Below are positions 24,062 through 35,179 of a stretch of DNA of 64,000 nt, in pieces. Source of the stretch: Hordeum vulgare subsp. vulgare (Eukaryota; Streptophyta; Magnoliopsida; Poales; Poaceae); contig NC_058523.1 of the NCBI RefSeq assembly GCF_904849725.1, forward strand, positions 204,875,689 through 204,939,688. The letters run 5' to 3'. A program made the translations under genes and the position numbers. The notes below the pieces were generated by a model, which was not told the origin of the DNA, did no database searches, and saw nothing but the letters and a program-made list of their open reading frames with translations. How positions within the stretch are numbered: position 1 is the stretch's first letter; every line of letters begins with the position of its first letter.

Positions 24062-27000
24062 TGGGATTAGGACCTATCTTTACCTATTAGAGTGTAGGTT
24101 TCCTGGACGTAATAAAAATGGCAAACCTGATTAACCGATGAATATAAATGCTAAATTATATATAAATATATTTCTTCTGTCTTTAGTAGCTAGGCAAGAT
24201 TTGTGATCGTGCGTGGATGTATACCGGTGACCCTAGTCAGAAAGAGATGACGAAAGAATGTTTTGTAAAAACAAAGGAATTTTTGAAAGCCGCATTCGCA
24301 AATGGCTAGGAAAGAAACTATTGCCCCTGTCCTGGATGCGACAACTATAAAAAGACGACAGAGGCTGTAATGATTAAACACCTACAGAGGAGGGGTTTTA
24401 AGCCTAATTATACGGTGTGGACATTTCATGGTGAGTATATACAACGCACAAGAGCTGAGGTGGTCCGTCGTGGAACGGACGAGCATGGTACCGGGATCGA
24501 AGACATGGTGCAAGACTTTGATGATGCTCGGGATTTGGAAGATGAGATGGAGGAATCTGCAAAGGCCGTTTATGAAATGTTGGAGTCTTTAAAACATCCT
24601 CTCCATGAGCACACTGAGCTCTGTCAGCTAGATGGAATTGCACAAGTAATGGCTCTGAAGGCTCATTTCAACTTGGGAAGAGAATGCTACGACACGATGA
24701 TGACACTATTGGGACGCTTCCTACCCAAAGGCCATGTCATGCCTGCAAACTTGTACCAGTCGGACAAAATACTTAGTGTACTTAAGATGCCCTATGAGAA
24801 GATAGATGCATGTGAGAAAGGATGTGTCTTATTTAGGAAGTAATATGCACACTTGGACTATTGTCCCAATTGCGAGTCTTGCAGGTATCTTGTGGTAGAA
24901 AACGGTATGGGTGAGAAGAGGCAGACCAGAATCATAGTTAGTGTTCTTCGGTATATGTCAATCGTACCAAGACTTCAACGTCTTTTCATGGTCGAAGAGA
25001 CAGCCAGGCAGATGACATGGCACAAATTGGCTAAAAGAACCGAACTAGATGCGGATGGGAATAAGATGGTGGTACACACATCGGATGGGGAAGCGTGGAA
25101 ACATTTCGATGGATTGCATTGGGATAAAGCGGCAGATCCAAGGAATCCTCGAGTCTGCATTGCCACAGATGGTTTTAATCCCTTCGGCTTGACGGCAACC
25201 AAATATAGTTGTTGGCCTGTATTTGTCATTCCACTCAATCTCCCCCCCCCGGTCAGATTATGCAAAGAAAGAACATATTTCGGACGTTGATAATTCCAGG
25301 GCCCAATTATCCGGGGAAGAATACGAATGTGTACCTGCAGCCTCTTAAGGATGAATTGGAAGACGCTTGGGATAACGGGGTAAAGACAAACGATGCCGCT
25401 AGAGAACAAAACTTCAGAATGCATGTGTGGTACATGTATTCTATGCATGACTTGCCGGCGTATGCAAAATTCTCTGGATGGTGTGTGCATGGAAGTTTCC
25501 CGTTCCCCCAATGCAAGGCAGCTCTTCAGTTTCATTGGTTGAAGGAGGGTCGGAAGTATTCTTGCTTTGACTTGCATAGACAGTTCCTGGATCCTGACCA
25601 TCAGTTGAAAAAAGACAAGAAGAACTTTACCAAAGGTAAAGTTGTCAAAAACTTGGCACCACCTGCGTTGACAAGACAACAGATCCTGGATCAGTTAAAC
25701 GCCCTCGAGCCTGATGTAGAGCGTCCAGGGTATTTCAAGGGGTATAATTCAAAACACGCCTGGACTCACAAGCCATGCTTCTGGGATCTGCCTTACTTCA
25801 AAGACCTCCTTCTTCCACACAATATCGACATGATGTACACTGAAAAGAATATCGGAGAGGCTATTTTTGGTACATTGTTCGACATAGATGGGAAGACAAA
25901 GGATAATACTAAGGCTAGAGTCGATCAAGAGACACTATGTCATAGACCGTTACAAAACATGCGAGAAGGCAAAGGAAAGCAGAAGTGGTCGAAGCAAAAG
26001 GCCTGGTTCAATCTTGGATGGCCAGCTATGAGGGAAATTATCTTGTGGGTCAAAATGCACTTGATGTTCCCCGATGCGTATGCAGCGAATCTAAAGAGGG
26101 GAGAGAGTCTTGAAAAATTAAAAATCTTTGGTCTCAAGAGTCATGATTGGCACATATGGCTAGAGCGGGTAATGCTGGTGATGTTACGTGGCTTTATTCC
26201 TGAGGATGAATGGCTAGTACTGGCGGAGCTGAGCTATTTCTTCCGTTTTCTTTGTGCGAAAGAATTGACGCCTCGCGTGGTAGAAGACATGGAGGAGTTT
26301 GCACCGGAGTTGTGGTGCAAGTTAGAGAAGATCTTTCCACCAGGCTTCTTTAATCCAATGCAGCATTTGATTTTACATCTATCGACCGAGGCAAGATTGG
26401 GTGGGCCCGTGCAAGATCGTTGGTGCTACGCAACTGAGAGGATGCAGAAGACCCTTCGAGCTAAATGTAAAAATAAGCGTAGAATTGAAGCATCGATGTC
26501 TGAGGCATTCATTACTGAGGAGGTGGCAAACTTTTTGACAACACACTACGAAGTCAAAAATCATCATTTGCATAATCCGAAGCCTCGGCACAATGATGCA
26601 GACCCTAAAAAAGGTGGGTCCAACCTCAGCTTATTCAAAGGGGAGCTCGCACCAGCCGGTGCTTCGAAACCAATAACGTTGGATGTCGAAGAATGGCGGA
26701 ACATTTCGTTGTATATCTTCAACAACCTAACAAAAGTGCGGCCGTACATCGAGTGACTTCTCGGCACATTTTCCCGTAACTTCTAATTCATTTGAACTGC
26801 TCTTATTCCCGGATATTTCAAACAGCCGTTACGTCGCCAAATTCTCGGATGGAGCAGTGATCGAAAATGATTCCGTCGAAGAGTATGAGCTTCTGTCAAA
26901 GACAGGAGGCGGCTATCCCGGTTTCATTTCTTGGTTCAAACAAACGGTAATTATCAATAATGGACCATTTCATTTCTTGGTCTAACTTGCGGCTAATGCA

Positions 27001-27110
27001 ACAATAGTTTGGTATTAAACTTATAGGCTAATTCAGAGTCTATGGACGCCGAATTGAGACAAGTTGCTAATGGTTTTGACTATAAGGTCCGTTCATTTGA
27101 GAAATACAAC

Positions 27111-27113
27111 ATC
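27111..27113. repeat. Left TSD of CACTA-2
   Basis: ATC directly before CACTACAGG; the same triplet follows the right end at 32056-32058. A 3-bp TSD is diagnostic for CACTA elements. Host codon phase is kept across the duplication. Confidence 0.9.
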
Positions 27114-27600
27114 CACTACAGGAATCGAGCATTTTGCCGTCAGGACGCTACAGACGGCAAAGAGTGAATTACAGTCGGCAAAATTTTTGCCGTCTGCCCA
27201 TGACGGAAAATAATGTCGTCAGACCATGTGCCCGCAAAGGGCGTCTTTGCCGTCAGCGGCCGGGACAGCAGACGGCAAAATGTTTGCCGTCAGTGGAATT
27301 ATGTTACCGTCAGCTACTTTGGTAGACGGCAAAAAAATGGTCAGAAGACGGAACGGCCTAGCTAATGGATGACGTTAGCCTTTTTTGCCGTCTTCCTCAC
27401 CCCGTACATGACAGGAAAATATGTCATTTTTTGCCGTCTTCCTAACCTATACATGACATCAAATATGGTCTATTTTTTGCCATCTTCCTAGACTGTACAT
27501 GACAGCAAAATATCGTCTGTTGTTTGCCGTCTTCCTAGCATGTACATGACAGCAAAATATGACATTTTGTTTGCTGTCATGAACATGACAGCAAAGAGCA
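27114..27600. repeat. Left subterminal repeats of CACTA-2
   Basis: CACTA terminus plus many TTTGCCGTC / GACGGCAAA copies, then degenerate ATGACAGCAAAATATG copies at 27410-27590. Confidence 0.85.
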
Positions 27601-27920
27601 TAAATAGACATAATTCATACAGCATATATATATATATAACATAATCCATACATCATATGTATATATATAACATAATCCATACAACATATATATATATATA
27701 ACATAATCCATACATCATATATATAACATCCATAATCCATACATCATATATATAACATCTTTAATCCATACAGCATATAACACATCCATAATCCATACAT
27801 CATATATATAACATCCATAATCCATGTCATAATATTTGGCATTACTACATATATATACATCATATATATAACATCATATATATAATCCATGTCATAATAT
27901 TTGGCATTACTACATAAAAT
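27600..27920. repeat. AT-rich minisatellite in CACTA-2
   Basis: Repeated ATAATCCATACATCATATA units with variable (TA)n runs, about ten copies, followed by a two-copy block TGTCATAATATTTGGCATTA (27833 and 27887). No coding potential. Confidence 0.7.
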
Positions 27921-28354
27921 TTGGCATTACGATAAATGTCCTCATGTCAATATCGTAGTCCAAAGAACATCCGTATGACAACCTACAAGATGAAGTCATG
28001 CACATATGTCAGATTTTGGCACACAATAAATAAAGGTTATCCAGTTCTTGGCACACAATAAAATTTGAGGAACACATAGAAAATCTTCAAGCAGGGCGAC
28101 TCACAAATAAAAAACATAACTGGCAACTGCATGGTGATCGGACATGTTTCATTACAAGTAGGAATAGATTGATAACGATGACAAAAGAAGAAACAAAAAT
28201 ACAGATGAACCCATACAAAGAGACCTGCCACACACGAAGGGAGAACCTGCAGGCGTAGGCATGCACAAGGACGCAACCATGAGCGTGTGTCGCATGCGAC
28301 AACCAAGAACCAATCAAGGAATTCATCATGGAGGTGAACTATCAATCGGTTATC

Positions 28355-29059
28355 AAGGTGGGTGTTCGGTTCCCCCCGAACCGAACGGTTCGGTACTTCG
28401 GTGTTTAACTTTTCTCGGTTCTAAGAAAACATGGACCGATCGGTCTGTAGCAGTAAATAAAACCAAACCTTCGGTGCCCCGATCGATCGGTTCGGTACTC
28501 GGTTTTGCACCGAACAGCTGGTGGGTTGGGCTGGCCGGATGGGATAGTTGTTATACTTTTTTTGTCTTTGCTGGGCCAAATAATAAAACGTGTTGTACTC
28601 AAAGAAACTAAAAATAAAACATGAGGTGAGCAAGATAGCAGGCAACAAGAAACAACGCCTAGGTTCACTAAAAAAAGAAAGCAGGCGGGTGCCCAGTACA
28701 CCTGAACGACCGGCCAACCTACGGCATTGTTTGACACTCTTCACATTAATGCGCCATCAATTCAATTGATTGTTTCAATTGATTTTTTTGCAGGGGCAAT
28801 TCATGTTTGTTGGCTGGCAGCACATAGCGTACAAATGGGAACTAATTTATGAAGGACGCGCCAGACAGTTACTGTTGGTCCTATGTGCTTTCGTTAATTC
28901 GGTTGACCGACTATGTAGACCGAAATCACCAAACTAAATTCGGTTTCTCACAATAAATAACCGAGCATAGTACCGAATAAATCGGTTTCGGTCACTTCGG
29001 CTTCGGTTCAGGTTAAATTGGTTCGGTCGTTCGGTTTTCGGGTTATATGCCCACCCCAA
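28355..29059. mobile_element. Candidate hAT-like non-autonomous insertion (705 bp)
   Basis: Bounded by the imperfect direct repeat ATCGGTTATC (28345-28354) and ATCGTTTATC (29060-29069). The ends AAGGTGGGTGTTCGG and, inverted, TTGGGGTGGGCATATAACC are similar, as in plant hAT elements with GGGTGGGC-type termini. Both halves are dense in GGTTCGGT/ACCGAAC motifs, like hAT subterminal repeats. No transposase domain inside. The 8-10 bp TSD length fits hAT; one mismatch and uncertain TIR limits keep confidence moderate. Confidence 0.5.
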
Positions 29060-29188
29060 ATCGTTTATCTGAACGTTTCAGTCCTAATGCAATCAATTAG
29101 CATGCATATCTGTCTCAGGTCCAGTATTTTGGGATGCATGTTGATTTTAAACACTAGATCAAATTACTGGAGTGGTGTACATGCAGGT

Positions 29189-29310
29189 GCACATCTAGGT
29201 GATTTAGCAAGCAAGCTAGCAGCTTGATTAATCTTTCCTTGAAACCAGCACATCTAGGTGAAGTAGCAAGCAAGCTAGCAGCTTGATTAATCTTTCCTTG
29301 AAATCTGGCG
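29189..29310. repeat. Tandem duplication of about 53 bp in CACTA-2
   Basis: CACATCTAGGTGATTTAGC...CTTTCCTTGAAA occurs twice in a row with few differences. Confidence 0.75.
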
Positions 29311-29454
29311 GTTTCATTCCGTAATCAATTTTCTCTACCATCCTAGGAACCATCACATATAACTCAGCCATCAGGCCTTTCATCATCCTTAATAGTGCCC
29401 TAAGAACTAGCACATATATATGATATGGTGTGTATCTACCTATGAAAAAGCACA

Positions 29455-29750
29455 CGTTTTCTTTGGACTAGGGAGAAGACAAGCATGAAAAATTACAGGT
29501 TGAATTTTATAATCTGGATCCACTTGCTCTAGTAATTTTATAAGCACACATTTTCCTTGGACTAAGGAGAAGACTAGGGAGAAGCCAAGCATGAAAAATT
29601 ACAGGTTGCAATTGATGAACTTTTCACTTGCTCCAGTAATCAACTTCCCCTGGTTGTCTTTAATTATTTCTCAAGTGCATAGGGAGAAGACTAGGGAGAA
29701 GACTAGGGAGACCACTTGCTCCAGCATGAAAAATTACAGGTTGCAATTAG
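29455..29750. repeat. Dispersed short repeats in CACTA-2
   Basis: AGCATGAAAAATTACAGGTT occurs three times (about 29483, 29590, 29724), each near GACTAGGGAGAAG copies. No gene was recognised in the surrounding 29310-30970. Confidence 0.7.
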
Positions 29751-30970
29751 TATTATTGATGCTTTTTTGAATTTTCTCAGTGCACATAATCAAGCCATTT
29801 CTGCACACACATTAGTTACTTATATGTTTTCTCCTTTATTAATATTTAGCAGCATGGGACTGTTGTGTAGGCGTAGAGAGGCAGCAGCCAGACAGACACT
29901 CGAACAGCAGCATGGGACTGTTGTCTGCACGAAGGGGTAGCAGCAAAGACAGATATCAGAACAAATCTGGCCGGCCAACTGGGCTTCAAATAAATCTGGC
30001 CGGCCTACATCTACATTGTACTAAATAGCCTGAGGAAGCTGTCGACAGAGTTTAATACGACCTAGTGGCCAACCCTTTGGTTTAATGAACTGAACCAATC
30101 CAGTTTATGGAACAGAAATCCTTCTTTACACCAAAATCATGTGTTCTGTGTTGTTTCAAAAATGAACTCTGAATTCTGCAAGAGATTGACACGGGTGTTT
30201 GCGCTGCTAACACTAATGCAGCTTTTCTGTTTTCCTCTCTTTATTCAATCTGAAACTAGAAACCAGTTCCTGACCGTGCCACCCCCCCCCCCCAAAATAG
30301 TATGACATATAGTTTGTGTTTGTATTAAATCTATGATCAAACTTTAACTCCAGGATGTCTTATCTATACCACTATATAGTGTATCAGTTTTGAATGGATC
30401 CAGGTCATGAATCCTGATCGTTGGTATCCTGATCGTTGGTATCCTCAATCTCCCACTTGCCTATTTCATCATTGCAGGATCAGTAGAGTTGGGCCAATGG
30501 ACTTAAGTCAAAATTCTATATTGAACGTTGGGTACCTCCATGGCAAACGAAGGATATAGAGAAGAGCCAGCAGAGCCGACCTGCTCAGCCAGCATTTAAG
30601 TTTTATTCTACATCATTACGTCGACAAAGAATACCGATTTACAACTATGTTGACTAGCTAGCTACTAGCTTATAGTCCATAACATTTACATGTAAGTATT
30701 GAGAGCTTGGATACGTGCCATCGCTCCATGCTCTCAGACTTGCAAGTGGCATGTAGTCCAATAACTATCTGCCTATGTATGAATCCTGGTAGGGATGTGA
30801 CATTGACATAGTGCATAATATTAGAAATTTTCAATCATATGCATGAATATATGCATTATATTCATCTACGTGTCATCTCTCCAATGACTCCATCGTAAGG
30901 AGCTAGCCAAATACATGGCGTAACAAAGCAGTATCATGAGTAGTGGTATGGTCATGGAATTTTTTGTTTT

Positions 30971-31576
30971 GTGGGGTCGTGGAAATTTCTGGTGCTCTCC
31001 ACACAGAAATCACCCCCGCAGGACCAAAATAATAGCACTACCTTCGGTCTTGAGTTTCTAGAGATGCAATGGGCACTTGATCCAACATGCTCCATAGTCA
31101 AAATCAATCAGGTTAGTTGTTGCATCTCTTTTAACGATTTACTTCAGTTTGTACTAACCCCTGCTTCAACATGGATAGTGGGACGTCAGCCGGGGAGGGC
31201 ACTGGCGGTGCTGGAGGGAGGCTCGACCGGTGGTTCGACCTACACTCCCGCTTGGTGGCGACCGAAGACAGGCAGGGAGGGCGGCCTACCCTCCCGCCAT
31301 GTCGCGCAGACGGACGACGACAACCGAGGAGGGCACCGGCGGCGTCAGCCGGGGAGGGCACTAGCGGGAGGCTCGATCGGAGGTGTGGTGGAGGGAGGCC
31401 CGACCGGAGGTGGCCTACCCTCCCGCCTTGTCGTGCAGACGGACGAGGGCGGCCGCCGAGGGCACCGGCGGCGGCGGCCGGGGAGGGCACCGGCGACGGC
31501 GGCTGTGAACCCTATATATTTTCACCAAAGGGAGGGAACCACCAGTCGCGAGAGGGAGGGGCTGGTGCGCTCGTAG
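30971..31576 (+). CDS. G/C-rich ORF of CACTA-2, unknown product (201 aa)
   Basis: The C-terminal two thirds are rich in Gly, Arg, Pro and Thr and made of loose repeats (RQPGRALA..GGSTGG, TGGGLPSRLVVQTDEGGRRG) produced by repeated DNA units containing GCCGGGGAGGGCACCGGCGG at about 31185-31500. The N-terminal third has ordinary composition. No domain is recognised. Both strands and all frames are open through the repeat, so the frame may not be real. An A/T-rich upstream region and no clear promoter argue against a host gene capture, but this is undecided. Confidence 0.25.
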   Translation: MGSWKFLVLSTQKSPPQDQNNSTTFGLEFLEMQWALDPTCSIVKINQVSCCISFNDLLQFVLTPASTWIVGRQPGRALAVLEGGSTGGSTYTPAWWRPKTGREGGLPSRHVAQTDDDNRGGHRRRQPGRALAGGSIGGVVEGGPTGGGLPSRLVVQTDEGGRRGHRRRRPGRAPATAAVNPIYFHQREGTTSREREGLVRS

Positions 31577-31629
31577 GTTTTTTTATCTGGTGTGTTCTTT
31601 TTCCACTCGAGGGAGGTAGGCCACCTGTG

Positions 31630-32055
31630 TTTTTAGTCTTTGCCGTCTTCATAACGACGTACCTGACGACAAAGACTAATTTTTGCCGTCTTCTCTTGCA
31701 AATCCAAGACGGCAAAACTGCCTGCCGTTTGGGTCAGTTAACAGGAACGTGGACATCTTTGTTTGCCGTCATTCATAGTATAACGAGACAACAAAAATCC
31801 TGCCTTTGCCGTCATCTACCCATATATTTAACGGCAAAACTATTTAACAACAAAAATCCTGCCTTTGCCGTCATCTACCCATATATTTAACAGCAAAAAT
31901 CATAGCATATTTTGCAGTCTGCTTTTCATGATTTTTGGCGATAGTGGCTCTTTGCCGTCTGCCCATGACGACAAACTTCCCGTTTGCCTTGTGCCCCCAC
32001 GATTTGCTGACGGCAAATATTATACCTATCATCAAAATAGCTGATTCCTGTAGTG
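31630..32055. repeat. Right subterminal repeats and terminus of CACTA-2
   Basis: TTTGCCGTC/GACGGCAAA copies, including a tandem pair of AACAACAAAAATCCTGCCTT-like units (31788 and 31849), ending GATTCCTGTAGTG, then the TSD ATC. Confidence 0.85.
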
Positions 32056-32058
32056 ATC
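32056..32058. repeat. Right TSD of CACTA-2
   Basis: ATC, matching 27111-27113. Confidence 0.9.
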
Positions 32059-32927
32059 AACGGGTATCTCTTTCGTACCTTTGTCAAAGAGCTATCTATG
32101 CCCGACCGGAAATCTACAAATTGTGGTGTCCCTGCTATCGGCGAAGGTGTTATCGAGTATTATGGAAGAGTTGAAGCAATTTATGAACTTCAATTCTCTG
32201 GTGAAAACCCACGGAACGTCGTAGTCTTCAAATGTTATTGGTTCCAGCCGAAGGAGACTAGAAGGACTCATGAACATATAGGACTAGTCGAAATCAATCC
32301 AAACACCCATTTAGATGTTCCCGATGACGATATTACGGCTCAACAGGCGACCCACGTTTTCTATCTACGGTGGGCATGCCAAATGGATAAGAATCTGGAA
32401 GGTTGGTATGTTGTTTATGAAGTGCCGCCACATGTCAGACCACCTCTCCCAAATGAACAGGATTATGAACCTCACATTAACCCAGACACATATGATGGAG
32501 AATTCTTCCAAGAAACACGTCTTTCCAAGAAACGTTTCAAGAACCGCCGTGCTTCACCCAAGAACATGGAAGTAGACAGCGACAATGAATTCGACTCCAG
32601 CCCTAAGCCGGAACAAGAAGACCTGGAACTCGTAGAAGTTACTGATGCGGATGACCTGTCAATGCTTCAACGATTAAAGAAAGGCCTTTCACAACTTCAC
32701 GATGTTGAACCCGACGAGCACGTCATTCATGAAGACATGCGTGATAGTGATCATGATGATGCATTTATTGATGATGATTATTAGTTTGTAAGATTCACAA
32801 CTTAAATTATATATATTTTAATCTTTATTATTCATGTACATATTATTATTCATGTCAGTTATTCAATTTTTTATGTTGTACTAATTTTTTTTAATCTTTA
32901 TCATGGAAGGTCACCAGGTGTTGAAAG

Positions 32928-35179
32928 ATGCTGGGCGCTGGTCCAGATCGCTCGACGGGTTCTTCCCAGGCGCCCCTCACGAGGGGTGGTACTTCCCTTC
33001 CACCCCTATCTCTCCGTAGAGCCTTGGCAGACAGTCTGTCGACACCACCCGTGGGTTCTTCTTCGTCGGCGGCATTGCCCACTGGGAGAGGTGTTGGTCA
33101 GGTAGGGAAGAAGGGGAAGGGTACAGGGAGAGGTTGTGGCCGTAAAAGATCCAGGAGGACTGTTGAGCCGTCCTCGCCACCACCACCAGCCCATTCACCC
33201 GAGCATAGGACTACTATGGTCGACCCGTTTGCGGAGGAGGCTACGGGGACTCCGTTCCAGGAGCCTGTTGTTGACGGGCATTCGTCCCATGAGACTCCGG
33301 TCCAGGAGCAGCCTCGGGTCGAGGTGCATTCGGCCCACGAGACTACGGTTCCGAAGGCTTCACCCGACGTGGAGAGGCCTGGATGGGAGACCTGGCCGGA
33401 TCGTACCGAGGGTCCGGGTGGCTTAGGGGGCGGGGATGAGCTTACGAATAGTGAGGGCGATGTGCAGGTGGACGGGGCCACCGTGTACAACCGTGGTAGT
33501 ACACATCTCCCAGTCGCGCCGGCTACCCGCGAGCAGAGGCCGGTGATTAAACCTGAAGGAGATAGGTAAGTACATTTACTCTTTTTTTAGCTTTTGCCTT
33601 CAAGTTTGTTCAAATATCTAATGCATTGACCTTATCATACTGCAGGGGATGGGTACACCCTCTTGGAGTCTACAGGCCGAACTCCGTCCTTGGTGTGCTT
33701 TGCCGGACAAATTTCCAGGGGTTTGTCACGTTGCCTGGTGAGGGTCAGGTTCCTACACTAGGATTTTCCTGGGAGCACTACCAGGCTGCGCAGGCCCCGC
33801 CGGAGGAAATTATAGATGGTGTCTTGTGCCACACGAGGGCCGAGATGGTGATCAAGAGCTTTTGGGTAAATTATCCTTTTACAGAATCTAAAATTAACAA
33901 TATAGCTAATTATTGTACTAATCGGTGTTTTCACGTTTGATTGCACACCTTCTATAGGTGTGAGGATGGATATGAGGAGGAGGCGGCCAGGGTTCTCGAG
34001 GCCGAGTGTAGGCGGTTACTACAGAACTTGTGCCACGAGGCTCGGCCGCAGGCTATTCGAGATTACTACGCCACACGTGGTATTAAGAAGCAGAAGAAGG
34101 ATTGCCGCGGAAAGTTTCTGAAGAAGGAGGAATACCTGAAGGTAATTACCTATTCTTAAGTCCTTCTACGTAGTTTTCTTGGTTTCATTCATAGGCGTAG
34201 CGCTGAAAATTCATTCTAATAACTTACAGGTGCCCCCGAGATGGTGTGAGGATCAGATGGATTGTTGGGAGGCGTTGGTTGATGAGTTGTGCATAGGCAG
34301 CTGGCGAGCCATCCACGAGAATGCGAAGGATCGGCGTAGCCAAATGGTTGGTGTGCCACACCATCAAGGCAGCGCCAACTTACTTCAGTTTGGGCGAAAC
34401 TGGGTATGTGATTTGCTTCATGATTCATGTAATTCATTCTTGATGCTAATATTTTGTTCCTTTCTTTTAGGCGCATCACAATAAGACGGAGATGCCACAC
34501 TTGTACGACCTTTATGGCATGGCCCATATTGCCTCGTACAAGGAGGCGAAGGAATTCTCTGAGTCTCACCACGGCCAGTCGAACTTGCCATCGAGGTTAG
34601 TTGTACGGACTAAGAACACTTTCATCCATTTCATTATGTGTGTCACCATAGATCATTACTATGGTAACGACGAATGGTGTTTCAGGCTGCTCTTCAGAAA
34701 GAGAGATTGGCAAACCAGGCTGCTCTTGTGAAAGAGAGATTGGCAAGCCAGGCTGCACTTGAGGCTGCTCTTGAGAAAGAGAGATTGGCAAGTCAGGCTG
34801 CTCTTGATGAGAGGGACCAGACCACGACACGATTGATTGAGGAGGAGAGGTCCCGGAATGAGGCGGGTCAACGGCCCCTGTACGAGCTTTTTGTGGTAAG
34901 TTTTTTTTCACATTAGCCAAATCATGTGTGTAATGTCTGTTTCATTACTAACTAATACGACCCACTCTTCAGGGTCTGTGCGAGAAGAGCGGTCAAGTCC
35001 CTCCGCCGATGCCCGTCTTGTCTTCGATTGGCACGGTGAGTTTCATTATAAACTAGTATTAATAATTGAGTGTCATCATGCTAACTGAGACATTGCAAAA
35101 TATCTATTCTGCAGAATAACTCTCGAGCGGCATCGCATGACCCTTCTCCAGGTGTTTCTCCTCCTTGATGACCACTCCG
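32928..35179 (+). CDS. Second CACTA-1 gene (Transposase_24-like element protein), eight coding exons
   Basis: Exons by consensus splice sites: 32928-33565, 33646-33865, 33958-34141, 34230-34403, 34471-34595, 34686-34895, 34973-35035 and 35115-35179, with a further exon from 37441. Exon 1 encodes a basic, Gly/Arg/Pro-rich N-terminus. Exons 2-5 encode the conserved part (GWVHPLGVYRPNSVLGVLCR, GYEEEAARVLEAECRRLL, RDYYATRGIKKQKKDC). Exon 6 encodes an alpha-helical run of four 11-residue repeats of the form AALxKERLASQ, a likely coiled coil. The frame ends at TGA 35168-35170. In grass CACTA elements a protein of this kind accompanies the TNP2 transposase, and a role in binding subterminal repeats is inferred from En/Spm TNPA. 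Unlike the transposase, this frame shows no obvious break. The donor at exon 5 is GTTAGT, weaker than the others. An upstream ATG at 32903 is out of frame. Confidence 0.7.
34686..34815 (+). repeat. Coding tandem repeat of 33 bp in the second CACTA gene
   Basis: Four in-frame copies of a unit encoding AALxKERLASQ, predicted coiled coil, with high DNA similarity between copies (GAAAGAGAGATTGGCAA). Confidence 0.8.

Larger units (their letters stand above)
27114..32055. mobile_element. CACTA-2: non-autonomous CACTA element inside CACTA-1 transposase (4942 bp)
   Basis: Left end CACTACAGGAATCGAGC; right end ...GCTGATTCCTGTAGTG. Flanked by TSD ATC. Subterminal TTTGCCGTC/GACGGCAAA repeats fill about 27130-27600 and 31630-32050. 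The interior holds an AT-rich minisatellite, a hAT-like insertion, local duplications and a G/C-rich ORF, but no transposase domain. It must depend on a transposase supplied in trans. Its subterminal motif is shared with CACTA-1, so the two could once have used the same enzyme (inference). Confidence 0.88.
24199..32784 (+). pseudogene. CACTA-1 TNP2-type transposase, interrupted by CACTA-2
   Basis: This would be the catalytic transposase of the element. Order: transposase-associated domain with CPCPGCDN and a following HLQRRGF (24199-24450); a linker; the TNP2/Transposase_21 core with CIATDGFNPFG (about 25156-25188), GPNYPGKNTNVYLQPLKDEL (about 25297-25356), HDLPAYAKFSGWCVHG and HNIDMMYTEKNIGEAIFGTL; then a DUF4218 region (about 26170-26560, GGPVQDRWCYATERMQKTLR). 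A second exon starts at 27027 after an intron 26947-27026. This exon is split by CACTA-2 within a DUF4216-like region, which resumes at 32059 (NGYLFRTF) and ends in an acidic tail at 32784. Defects: stops at 24307 and 24841, a frameshift at the C-run 25242-25252, a stop at 26754, and the insertion. The initiator is unclear; the first in-frame ATG is 24217. Confidence 0.85.

Noticed and set aside
24975..25679. A 234-codon minus-strand ORF
   Set aside because: It is a shadow of the CACTA-1 transposase on the opposite strand, whose motifs are clear on the + strand.
31171..31890. A 239-codon + strand ORF overlapping the 201-codon one
   Set aside because: The repeat is open in several frames, and this one runs into the subterminal repeats of CACTA-2, where coding is not expected.
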